A program made the translations under genes and the position numbers. The notes beneath the pieces are model-generated. The model was not told where the DNA came from and searched no databases. It was given only the letters and a program-made list of their open reading frames with translations. From positions 248,001 to 312,000 of the forward strand of contig BAAHQB010000030.1 in NCBI GenBank assembly GCA_054601695.1: 64,000 nt of DNA, given 5' to 3'. Position 1 is the stretch's first letter. Each line of letters starts with the position of its first letter. The stretch comes from Amorphochlora amoebiformis (lineage: Eukaryota; Cercozoa; Chlorarachniophyceae). Shown piece by piece: positions 1 to 64,000 of this stretch.

Positions 1-6201
<6,201 letters not shown>

Positions 6202-6634
6202 GTCGACTTAAGGTAGAAATAACCCTAACTCTAACCATGGCCCCAACTCTAACCTAACAAGTCTAACCATTACCCTGACCCTAACCCTGCCTCTAAATAT
6301 ATGTATTATATATATATATATATATATAGTATATATAAATATCTTTATATATATATATATTATATACGTATAAAATATGTACATACTACCTATATAAAAA
6401 TACATATATATATATATACACATATGGCTTCACGTTCTGATTGATGTGAAGACACGATAGATATCATACATGTAAACATAAATGTGTGTATGTGTATATG
6501 TATATATATATATATACATGTATGTATATGTATATAAATATTTATATATAATTATATATGTATACCTCCTTCTGATAGACAGATATCTGATCTTGAGTGT
6601 AGATATCCTCCTCACCCTAACTTCACCTACCTAG

Positions 6635-6881
6635 GCACCAAGGGAGCAAATCGAGTTGGGGCAAATACCTGTGGCGAGGGTCCAGGTTAGGATGAGGTTT
6701 ACAGTTAGGGGGATGGATGTCATGTATATATATATTTATATATATATATATATATATTATATCTCCATATATATTACATGTAATATATATATATATATAT
6801 ATTTGCAACAATATATATATATGTACATATAATATAGCTTTAATGTATGTATGTATATACATATATGTACTATATATATAT

Positions 6882-6925
<44 letters not shown>

Positions 6926-7124
6926 TATAATGTATGCATGTACATATTAATAATTATACATACATATTATATACATATATATATGTATATATATATATAA
7001 TCAATATATATATATCTATATATATATATATATGTACATGTATATGTATATGTATATATATATATAATATATTATTCATGTATATATATGTGTATATATA
7101 TATATATAATACATTTTTTTATAT

Positions 7125-7193
<69 letters not shown>

Positions 7194-7345
7194 ATATATA
7201 CATATATGTGTGTGTGTGTGTGTATACATAAGATTATATTGCATACATATAATAATATGTACACATACTGACACAGGTATTCCATGTTCCAAAGATGATA
7301 ACCCCTCCGCGGTTCAATTATAGCCCGCTCATGTCCACGGAACAA
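6635..7345 (+). CDS. candidate linker exons of the TBC-TLDc gene
   Basis: Two exon-like islands lie between the TBC and TLDc parts. The better one is 7277-7345, flanked by ACACAG and GTACAT, open for 23 codons and containing [17 protein letters not shown]. The weaker one is about 6635-6679, after CTACCTAG and before GTCCAG. The phase does not join cleanly from the exon ending at 6201 (phase 1) to 7277 (phase 0), so at least one small exon is missing or one of these is wrong. No domain is recognisable. Confidence 0.35.
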
Positions 7346-7389
7346 GTACATATAATTACACACACACACGCATAATATATATATATATA

Positions 7390-7421
<32 letters not shown>

Positions 7422-7690
7422 TTGTAGATTATAATGTTATAATATATATTTAAATTGAATTATATATATACACACATATATATATATAATATATATATAT
7501 ATGTATATATATGTGTATATGCATATAAATATATATTTTATGTATAAGAAATTGTAAATAGGAACTATACGCATGTGTTATGTGTATTTGTACCTAAAAG
7601 TATACACACATATGTCATATACAAAGTGATATGTATATTATACTTATATTGATAGTATTATATGCATATACATATTATAATTTTTCTATA

Positions 7691-7748
<58 letters not shown>

Positions 7749-7817
7749 GTAGATCTAAATATGTATGTCTAAATATATCTGTATATTTATAACATGTATA
7801 TATACATACATATTATA

Positions 7818-7849
<32 letters not shown>

Positions 7850-7906
7850 AACATGTATATTATATAATATATATTTCAGTTTATATATATATATATATTG
7901 TATACG

Positions 7907-7941
<35 letters not shown>

Positions 7942-8137
7942 GTATGAATTGTATTACATTAGTGTCGTTGTTTATGGACATCTCTTCCTCCTCTGCTTAA
8001 AATAACTGACCCTACCTTCAAATTCGGGACGTATAAGGTGATATACATATGTGTGTGTATATATATATTAAATATAATATATATATATACATAAATATAT
8101 ATATCTCAATGTGTATATACATACAGATATTTTCACA

Positions 8138-8169
<32 letters not shown>

Positions 8170-8174
8170 CATAA

Positions 8175-8209
<35 letters not shown>

Positions 8210-8210
8210 A

Positions 8211-8259
<49 letters not shown>

Positions 8260-8278
8260 ATATTCGTGCGCGTGTGTG

Positions 8279-8315
<37 letters not shown>

Positions 8316-8341
8316 AAATATATAGATACATATATAATATG

Positions 8342-8388
<47 letters not shown>

Positions 8389-8410
8389 TCTCATGTATAT
8401 ATAATTACTG

Positions 8411-8474
<64 letters not shown>

Positions 8475-8479
8475 TTTTA

Positions 8480-8516
<37 letters not shown>

Positions 8517-8565
8517 TTACATATATACATTTATTGCACACACACAAACATACTTATTTACATAG

Positions 8566-8866
8566 GATGGGTTTCGCCTAGCTGCAGCGGCACGTGTTAT
8601 GGTCAAGGAAAAGGAGAGGAGAAGACCATTCATTCTTTTAATTAAGGTACATATGACACACATTTGCAATTTTAGGTACGAAAGTGTACACAACATACAT
8701 ACGCACAGACACACACACACGCTATTAAAAAATATAGGATGTAAATTACATACTATATATATATGTATATATATACATATATAATATATACATACATATA
8801 TATATATATATATATATTTATTTATTTAGGTATATAAATATATATATATATATACAAGAGTAAATG

Positions 8867-8909
<43 letters not shown>

Positions 8910-9255
8910 TATTGTTGGCACAACGCCAGGAATCGTGTAGAATAGCCCGAGATCCATGGAGACCACTGGAGATCGCTGGAGATCGTGTTTTAGTGAATCC
9001 CCAGAAGTCCCGGTAGTACCGGTTAATGTCAGTTAGTAGCGACACGTGTACGCCGCAACTCTTGTGCTGCGCAAGTGGGTATCCCCACGACTAAGTTATC
9101 TCTTTCCGAATGGTGCAATGAAGTACATCAGGGTGGCTTGCAGTCTTCCGCTGCCCCCAAGGCATTGATACGTTAACAATATATATATATATATATATAT
9201 TACAATATATGTATATATGTATATGTATGAGAATTACATACATATTTGTTTTTCT

Positions 9256-9298
<43 letters not shown>

Positions 9299-9886
9299 TA
9301 TATCTATATATATATATGTGTGTGTGTATATACATGCATATATACGTACATACATATATATATTATATATATACATATATATATATATATATTTCAGGAC
9401 GACAATGAAAAATTATTTGGCGCTGTTTTAGACTGGAGATCAGGGAATTTAGCGGGTATGTACGTGTTTGTATGACTACTTATTAAGAAATCGATCTGTA
9501 GATGGGTATAGATGTATACCTCTATATTTACATATTGTATACCCACAGGCATACACATACATGTATATTTATATATATATGTATATATATATATATATAT
9601 ATATGTATTATATATATATATATATGTATATATATGTGAGTGTAATATATATATATATAATATATTTATCGTTAGGGTCGGACACCTCTTTATTCATGTT
9701 CTCTCCTTTTTCTCTTTACAAGCAAAGGCCGAGGTACATAAATACACACATTGAAATAATTAGATATATATATATATATATATATAATGTATAAATTTAT
9801 GTGTAAGTATACATACATTTATGTTATATATATATATATATGCATATGTACATATTATATATATATATACATATATGCATATGTAC

Positions 9887-9919
<33 letters not shown>

Positions 9920-9965
9920 GAGTATCAATGTATATATATATATATATAATACATATATATATATA

Positions 9966-10018
<53 letters not shown>

Positions 10019-10169
10019 ATATTTAAATATATGTATATGTATGATACGTTGTAAGTAAATATATGCAAATATGATGAATATAATCTTAGAAAACGCAAAG
10101 CTAGTGGTATAAATCTCCCCCCTCCACTTGAACAGAAAGAGCTCATACCGAGGGATTTCTTGACCGTTG
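8566..10169 (+). CDS. TLDc domain exons of the TBC-TLDc gene
   Basis: Four exons join in phase: 8566-8646, 9398-9455, 9676-9733 and 10090-10169. The first reads [20 protein letters not shown] followed by PFILLIK. The second continues [13 protein letters not shown], and the third [20 protein letters not shown]. This is the usual start of a TLDc domain: a G-hydrophobic helix, an LLLIKD strand, FGAF, then a G..FLF..P strand. TLDc domains occur in oxidation-resistance (OXR1/NCOA7) proteins and in TBC1D24, where they bind the V-ATPase. The fourth exon ([20 protein letters not shown]) occupies the place where a W-G strand is usual and looks divergent. Downstream of a TBC domain on the same strand, this strongly suggests a single TBC-TLDc protein. 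Confidence 0.65.
8914..9178 (-). mobile_element. SINE-like repeat, family A copy 1
   Basis: A 265-base non-TA island inside a gene 1 intron, flanked by (TA)n on both sides. It shares a tandem tail (+ strand TGGAGATCGCTGGAGATC at 8967-8984) and a GGTAGTACCGGTTA block with islands at 26452-26838 and 56890-57160. Its far end (minus-strand start GTTAACGTATC) corresponds to the tRNA-like head of the other copies but is poorly conserved. Confidence 0.6.
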
Positions 10170-10285
10170 GTAAATTTCGTATTGATATGACATATATATG
10201 AAGATATGTTATACGTAAATATATATTATACTACTCCTATATTAATATATATATATATATATATATATACGTATATATGTATATA

Positions 10286-10337
<52 letters not shown>

Positions 10338-10443
10338 ACACAGCAATATATATTTATGTGTATGTATAAAAGAAACATAAATATATTATGTATGTATATT
10401 CTCCATTATATGTATAATACATAGCTATATTGAATATATACAT

Positions 10444-10487
<44 letters not shown>

Positions 10488-10509
10488 TTATGTACTCTGT
10501 ATATGAATG

Positions 10510-10549
<40 letters not shown>

Positions 10550-10600
10550 ATATACATAGAGCAAATGAATATATATGACGTATGTGTGTATATAATATAT

Positions 10601-10648
<48 letters not shown>

Positions 10649-10672
10649 GTGTATATACACGTATGCGAATAG

Positions 10673-10721
10673 GTTCACCAGTTGGATCGCCTGGGGGGAG
10701 GTTACGGAGGCTTTATCCAAT

Positions 10722-10756
<35 letters not shown>

Positions 10757-10816
10757 TGTAAACATATACATACACATATACATACGTACATACACACCCA
10801 AATATATATATATATA

Positions 10817-10859
<43 letters not shown>

Positions 10860-10861
10860 TT

Positions 10862-10926
<65 letters not shown>

Positions 10927-11042
10927 ATACATGCATATACATTACACATACAACAAATATACACATTTACATAGACAGATGTATATTTATCCATTAACAT
11001 ACACACACACATACATACATACATACATTCACACACATACCC

Positions 11043-11075
<33 letters not shown>

Positions 11076-11087
11076 ATATACAATATA

Positions 11088-11120
<33 letters not shown>

Positions 11121-11200
11121 ATATTTGTTTTTATATGTCCATCTGATTAGGCATGTACAACATTATGAGTACGTTATTAAATACTACACCTACGTGTATG

Positions 11201-11233
<33 letters not shown>

Positions 11234-11271
11234 TACATATCTACATATACATATATACATATGTAAATATA

Positions 11272-11310
<39 letters not shown>

Positions 11311-11416
11311 CATACATATATATATATACATATGTGTGTATATATTATGCCAGCAAAAGACTAAGCTAACCATCTCGGCGAGTGAAATGTCCCGAAGGAT
11401 TGCTCTCCTGAATAAC
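10673..11416 (+). CDS. probable late TLDc exons
   Basis: The island 10673-10722 sits between an AATAG acceptor and a GTATAT donor. In one frame it reads [14 protein letters not shown], which resembles the glycine-rich GGGxGxF strand of TLDc domains. The island 11354-11416 (after GCCAG, before GTCTCT) is open for 21 codons including [20 protein letters not shown]. The phase between 10169 and 10673 does not match, so a small exon is probably hidden in the intervening (TA)n DNA. The true C-terminus of this gene is not resolved. Confidence 0.45.
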
Positions 11417-11437
11417 GTCTCTAACCTCTCTCTCTCT

Positions 11438-11498
<61 letters not shown>

Positions 11499-11766
11499 TA
11501 ATATATATATATATATATATAGATGTATATGTTGAAGTGAGATTATAAGAAGAGAAAACGAGATAAGACAAGGGAGAAATGGAAAGAGAAATGGGAGAGT
11601 TATTATAAGTATTAATATTATTATTGTTATTGTTATTGTTGCTATAATTATTATCATTATTATTATTATTGTTAGTATTACTATTAGTATCTTTTTTATT
11701 TTATTATTGTTATTAATATTATTATTTTTATTATATATGTATACACACGTATATATATATATATAA

Positions 11767-11810
<44 letters not shown>

Positions 11811-11900
11811 GCATATCTTCTCTCTGTGCCTCCACAATAGACTTCTATTTAGCTCTCTGGTCGGCTTTATTTCTATAAAATGCATATATACATACATATA

Positions 11901-11943
<43 letters not shown>

Positions 11944-12602
11944 GTGTGTGTGTATATATATATACACCTTATACCATTAATATTAATATTTTATATATTA
12001 TATATATATATATATATGCATACGTACACAAATATACTCCCTCTCAAACCTCTCTCTCAGACTCTCTCACTCAGTCTTTTCAGTTTTTTCCTGACCTAAA
12101 CTCTCTTTGTGTCTCTGACACTATGTGTCTTTCATCCGCTCCTGTTGCCCGCTCGCTTTTCCTCTCAAAGCTTACACTCTCTTTCTCTCTTGTTCTCTTA
12201 CTCTTTTCCCTCTCTATTATGTGACACAGTAATATATATGTATAACAAAAATACTACATATATATATATATACATGTATAGATGTATATATACACGTATA
12301 TATATATATATATATTACATTTATATATATATATCTATATATATATATTACATATATATATATATATATATAATAGAAAGAAACAGCCTACAAATCCGCA
12401 GACCCTATCTCAACTACCCCTATACGACAAGGTATTCTTATTATATACAGACATAAAATCCCATCCACACTAAACACCATCCACATATGTAAACCTTAAC
12501 ACACCCAAGATGAAACCCTAATCCTAACCAAACTCAACTCTACCTCCAACTCTGTTCAGAACCATCTGAGATCCCCATATCTCCAATCCACCACCTTTCT
12601 AG
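11417..12602. repeat. (TA)n, ATT-rich and CT-rich tract region
   Basis: No exon is supported here. It holds (TA)n at 11440-11530 and 11880-11940, a purine stretch at about 11545-11600, an (ATT/GTT)n tract at 11600-11740, and a pyrimidine-rich tract at 12035-12215 with CTCTCT runs. From 12465 to 12560 there are loose CCTAAC/ACCCTAA words of the degenerate telomere-like kind. Confidence 0.7.
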
Positions 12603-16284
<3,682 letters not shown>

Positions 16285-16386
16285 GTAAACTTAAAAGTAT
16301 AAAGTCTACATTATAAATATATATTATATATCTATTTTCATAATGCATATGTAAATATATATCTATACATAAATGTACATACACCC

Positions 16387-16430
<44 letters not shown>

Positions 16431-16643
16431 ATATAAATACATATAAAAGTATGTGTGTGTATACATGTATGTATTATGGTAAGTCTCTCCAACCCTCTGA
16501 ATGTATACAAACACAAATGTATCTGTAACATATGTATGCATGTATAATAAACATGTATCTATGTATGCCTATGAACTATAATATATATGTATACATACAT
16601 ATATATATATATATATAAGATATGTATATATATATATATGTAC

Positions 16644-16682
<39 letters not shown>

Positions 16683-16818
16683 TTAATATGAAAATATCAT
16701 ATATGGTATATATGTTTGTATATCAATATACATATTATATATATATATATATGTATATTTACATATATATATATGTATATATATAAATATACATATATAT
16801 GTATTTTTGTGTATATAT

Positions 16819-16894
<76 letters not shown>

Positions 16895-16994
16895 GGACAC
16901 GACACATATGTATTTGCATATAGATAATACAGGGGGGAAATGATATAACATACATGTGTGCACATATTTCTACACATACTATATTTCTACACAT

Positions 16995-17094
16995 ACTTAG
17001 TGCTGGCCGGGTAGCGTTGGCATTGAATTCAAGTCTTTCGATTGGGTTTACAAATCGTACGCACAGATGGGCTAATCCGCCTCTAACAACGGTG

Positions 17095-17100
<6 letters not shown>
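16995..17100 (+). mobile_element. possible tRNA-headed SINE fragment
   Basis: A roughly 95-base non-TA island on the + strand begins GCTGGCCGGGTAGCGTTGGCA and contains GGGTTTACAAATC about 35 bases later. These roughly match the A-box (TAGCnnAGnnGG) and B-box (GGTTCAAATCC) of a tRNA promoter. It is then interrupted by (TA)n. This may be the 5' head of a tRNA-derived short interspersed element; no second full copy is visible in this orientation. Confidence 0.3.
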
Positions 17101-17139
<39 letters not shown>

Positions 17140-17213
17140 TATATATATAATATATGTATATATATGCATATAAATGCATAGATATTGTATTTATATTTAT
17201 AAATGAAAATATG

Positions 17214-17282
<69 letters not shown>

Positions 17283-17286
<4 letters not shown>

Positions 17287-17570
17287 CTGTTGATCTGAAA
17301 GTCATAGTCGCTGAACGACTGAGAGATAGATGGCAGTCCACTAGAAGTAGAGGAATGTCCTTTGCGAAGTAGTTTTCAGACACATGACTACATTTGGCCA
17401 ACTAAGTGCCTCTGTCACGTGATCCATGCACCCCGCTGGATTATCGTAATCTAAGTGGCATTATCAACCAACCTGGACTACCAGTCTTCTATACACTGCA
17501 CTACAGGAGTTTATTGCCTACTACTGCTGTACTGAGCCGAGGCTGGACCGAAGAACGGCCTGCGCTAACA
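17283..17570 (-). mobile_element. tRNA-headed repeat, minus strand
   Basis: This roughly 290-base island is flanked on both sides by long (TA)n. Read on the minus strand from 17570 it starts TGTTAGCGCAGG, close to the A-box start of the SINE copy at 57160 (GGTTAGCGCAGCGG). The body does not share the GGAGATCGCT tail repeat of the 8.9, 26.5 and 56.9 kb copies, so it is either a different subfamily or only head-related. Confidence 0.35.
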
Positions 17571-17605
17571 TATTATATATATTATATATATATATATTAT
17601 ATGTA

Positions 17606-17648
<43 letters not shown>

Positions 17649-17733
17649 ATACATACACATGCACACACATGCATTCGTACATTTAATATTCATATGTTCT
17701 CCATGTATATTTTTTTATTCACATGTATAGATT

Positions 17734-17826
<93 letters not shown>

Positions 17827-17987
17827 ATATATATATATGTGTGCATACATATCCGTTTCCATTCCCACTCTCTCTCATCTATTTTTCTATTGACTTTACT
17901 CTCCGATCTTTCTCTCTTTCCATATATGTGTAGATATAAATACATATTATACATATATATATATATATGTATATATACATACATATA

Positions 17988-18018
<31 letters not shown>

Positions 18019-18230
18019 TGTATATATAATATTATATATGTGGGTTAACACATATATGTATATGTATATATGTATATATATATATATATATATATTATAT
18101 ACTTATACATGCTACATATATCTATATGAACTATTTAGCATGTACTCGTTCATTTCAAATTTTAATATACTTTTACACATACATACACATACACATATAC
18201 ATATATATATATACATATATACATATATAG

Positions 18231-18280
<50 letters not shown>

Positions 18281-19202
18281 GTGTATTTATATATTTGTAT
18301 AATTGTATAGATACACACATATATTGTAAATATACATATATATATATATATTTTTATATATATATAATATACATGTATACATATCATTATAGTTATCTAA
18401 ATATTATAATACATACATACATATAGAGATATACACCTATTGGAACAGGTAAGCAAGGCAGACAATTCATTCACGATCCGGCACGTAGAGATCTGGGCTC
18501 TCGATCTTGACTACTGAGTATCTAAACTATGCCTGGAAACAACAACAGCATGAGTTTCCAAGTCGTCGCGTTTAAATTCGTTAAAAAAACCACATGAGAT
18601 TTATATATACCTAGCTAGATATACCATGTATACATGTATAGTCTTTCTGGGTAGCGTCAATTACATAACGATCATTACATGTCAATTTTGAATTTTATGC
18701 AATTATTTAATTCTCTCAATTAACACCAATCATGATACGAGATGTACAATAGCTGTAAAATAGTAGGTTATGTTACTAGTAAAGTACGTTATGAGGCGCG
18801 AACTCTACATTTTGAAACTCCGACCGTGATCGTCATTCTGACGTATGTAGATATTATTACCCTATCCGTGACACTTTGGTACGATGCATGAGAAAAGGGT
18901 TCCGTATGGCAGCCTCAGGCCAAATTGAATGACTTCCCGTGACGAATAATAACAGTCTACTTAGTAAAGACGGCGCATTGCATACAAAGTACCGTCTAGA
19001 CCGTTGTAAGAATTAGGCGCAGCCTAGATCTTGGTAACTAGCTCTCTTATGATCAACAGCTGATCTTGATTTCCGAGCAACCGGACGCAATGTGACGATC
19101 TGGATGGAAGCCCTAGCCAACGGGTCAAGCTAGTGCCAGTCCTTGCGACTTATACCTCCTAGCTGGGGTGTGCGCTGTTTCTCGGGAGGGTTGAGAACCC
19201 AC
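17571..19202. other. intergenic DNA: (TA)n to about 18.4 kb, then TA-free sequence
   Basis: The first part, to about 18420, is (TA)n and (CA)n with a short CT-rich piece at 17850-17920. From 18430 the composition changes abruptly to mixed sequence with hardly any TA tracts. I see no convincing exon, RNA gene or known element in 18430-19200. Its position before the first assigned exons of gene 2 makes it a candidate promoter and leader region, by inference only. Confidence 0.5.
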
Positions 19203-19601
19203 TCAGGAATTCGCCTTTGGGACTTGCATTCGCACCGGCTGCCATGTTTCCCTCTGCCGCTGAAGTTGCGCCTTAAAAATCACTGTCAGCAAGCGCTCCA
19301 GGTTTTGTTCAGTTGGGTCATACCTTCCTTTCCGATTCTGTTTTGCCTCCAACGGGCTCATGAGAGGATCAAATCTTACACGGCGCTCCGCTGGACTGCG
19401 ATGTTTGTTTAGACCGCTGCTGGGGTAATCATCAAACTTGCTATTGTTGGGCGCCGGAACCTCCCGGATCAACACACCATTCTTGTGGTCCAGGATAACA
19501 TCACAGCCCTTGGCGTAGCTTACGTAGCCTTGGGGCAAAGCGAACGCTGAAGGATTTTCTTGGAACTCATCGAATGGAGATTTCCTGGGGCCGAATCGCA
19601 C
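19203..19601 (-). CDS. unexplained minus-strand open frame, possible gene or decayed element
   Basis: An open frame of about 132 codons lies in balanced-composition DNA rather than in a microsatellite. Read on the minus strand, a CTTCTCAG acceptor-like site precedes it at about 19605. It contains VRFGPRKSPFDEFQENPSAF and later RRVRFDPLMSPLE, and ends in TGA-free sequence up to its stop near 19203. Composition is that of a normal soluble protein, with many charged residues and prolines. I recognise no family. It overlaps a weaker + strand exon candidate (to 19792), and both cannot easily be real. Confidence 0.3.
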   Translation of the reverse strand: MRFGPRKSPFDEFQENPSAFALPQGYVSYAKGCDVILDHKNGVLIREVPAPNNSKFDDYPSSGLNKHRSPAERRVRFDPLMSPLEAKQNRKGRYDPTEQNLERLLTVIFKAQLQRQRETWQPVRMQVPKANS

Positions 19602-19608
19602 CTGAGAA

Positions 19609-19792
19609 GTTGTATTTCAATACGCGAAATTCGATACAACGATGTTGCGGATATGAGAAAGAAAGCGCAGCTACCGGTGGTGGAGCTTTTGCCGCAGAAT
19701 CTCGATCTCTACGATCTTGTGATGGATTGTTGTACCGTCGAAACCTCTCTTTCTGGTCGTGGGTTATGCATATCAGTTCGCGCCTTGGATAG
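19609..19792 (+). CDS. candidate upstream exon of gene 2
   Basis: The + strand is open here and ends in AG|GTAAGA at 19792. It encodes IREIRYNDVADMRKKAQLPV and VELLPQNLDLYDLVMDCC. The exon ends in phase 2, which matches the next assigned exon (20291, entered in phase 2), so it could carry residues N-terminal to the first RCC1 repeat. The acceptor is uncertain (possibly GAGAAG at about 19608). A phase match has a one-in-three chance of being accidental. Confidence 0.33.
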
Positions 19793-20290
19793 GTAAGATC
19801 GAAACCCAATTAAGAAACCTTATCGGCTCGTCTTTTAGCACGGCGAGACCGGCGGGTCTTCCCCGTGTTCCGCTGTTGGCCTCTTTTCACAACCTGTTTT
19901 CTCATCGGTGCGTCCCCCATAGTATGACGAGCGACGTTTGTTATCGCACGGCTTTGCGACTGCCTGGAGACAATGTGACGGTACCCTAATAATCACACAA
20001 CGCCCTTAAAGGTCGCGAAGAATGTTCAAGGAACTGACCCGAACGAGCGCCTACACAAGCCATAAAAGATTAAGTCATTTCTACCTAAATATAAGCGGTT
20101 TCACGTTTCGTCGGACACTATTTTACGAAGTTGGAAAAGCGCCGTTTTAAAATTTTAAAGCCGAAGGAAACATTTGAATGTAAATGGGCCGTACCAGACT
20201 CTCACCGTTCACCAGAAACCCTGGGGATCCCCCTACGATACCCGGGATTACCAATAGACACGTGTTAAAAAGAGATCGGGAAAAAGACAG
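19793..20290. other. possible intron or leader, unique sequence
   Basis: About 500 bases of non-repetitive DNA contain no (TA)n. If 19609-19792 is an exon, this is an intron beginning GTAAGA and ending AAGACAG. Otherwise it is 5' flanking DNA of gene 2. No further signal is recognised. Confidence 0.35.

Positions 20291-64000
<43,710 letters not shown>

Noticed and set aside
11600-11740. ATT-rich tract as a possible matrix-attachment or replication element
   Set aside because: It is a plain trinucleotide repeat, with nothing beyond base composition to support a function.

Overview
This is a piece of a nuclear eukaryotic genome. There is no bacterial-style gene packing: coding sequence sits in short exons (about 14-170 bases, typically 30-80) flanked by GT/GC...AG splice signals. 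Everything between them is dominated by (TA)n microsatellites, with (CA)n/(GT)n edges, CT-rich and ATT-rich tracts, and degenerate telomere-type repeats (CCCTAA/TTAGGG). I cannot place the lineage. An intron-dense protist or a parasitic eukaryote fits, but nothing here settles it.

Gene 1 (+ strand, runs in from the left edge to about 11.4 kb or further) reads as a TBC (Rab-GAP type) domain followed by a TLDc domain, the architecture of TBC1D24/Skywalker-like proteins. Twelve exons from 1 to 6201 join in consistent reading phase through the TBC domain. Four more at 8566-10169 carry the start of TLDc. Its 3' end is not resolved.

From about 11.4 to 18.4 kb the window is mostly (TA)n with CT-rich tracts, a few isolated exon-like islands and a tRNA-headed repeat. 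The stretch 18.4-20.3 kb is the only sizeable block without TA tracts. It may hold the 5' part of gene 2; it also holds an unexplained minus-strand ORF.

Gene 2 (+ strand, about 20.3 kb to beyond 64 kb) is extraordinary. By hand I could join about 120 small exons in one continuous reading phase. The first half encodes exactly 14 RCC1-type repeats (positions 20291-39657), which suggests two seven-bladed propellers. The second half is a long, mostly helical, charged region. Part of it (42.7-46.4 kb) faintly resembles a RasGAP/IQGAP-type GAP fold; the rest I do not recognise. The gene runs off the right edge.

Mobile-element debris lies in introns and between the genes: three copies of one SINE-like family (8.9, 26.5 and 56.9 kb), other tRNA-headed fragments (17.0, 17.3, 63.0 and 63.7 kb) and a decayed LINE endonuclease fragment (49.1 kb). 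The most unusual theme is that many short introns are built almost entirely of degenerate CCCTAA repeats. That repeat carries CTAAC, a match to the branch-site consensus, so the telomere-like DNA may itself supply the 3' splicing signals.
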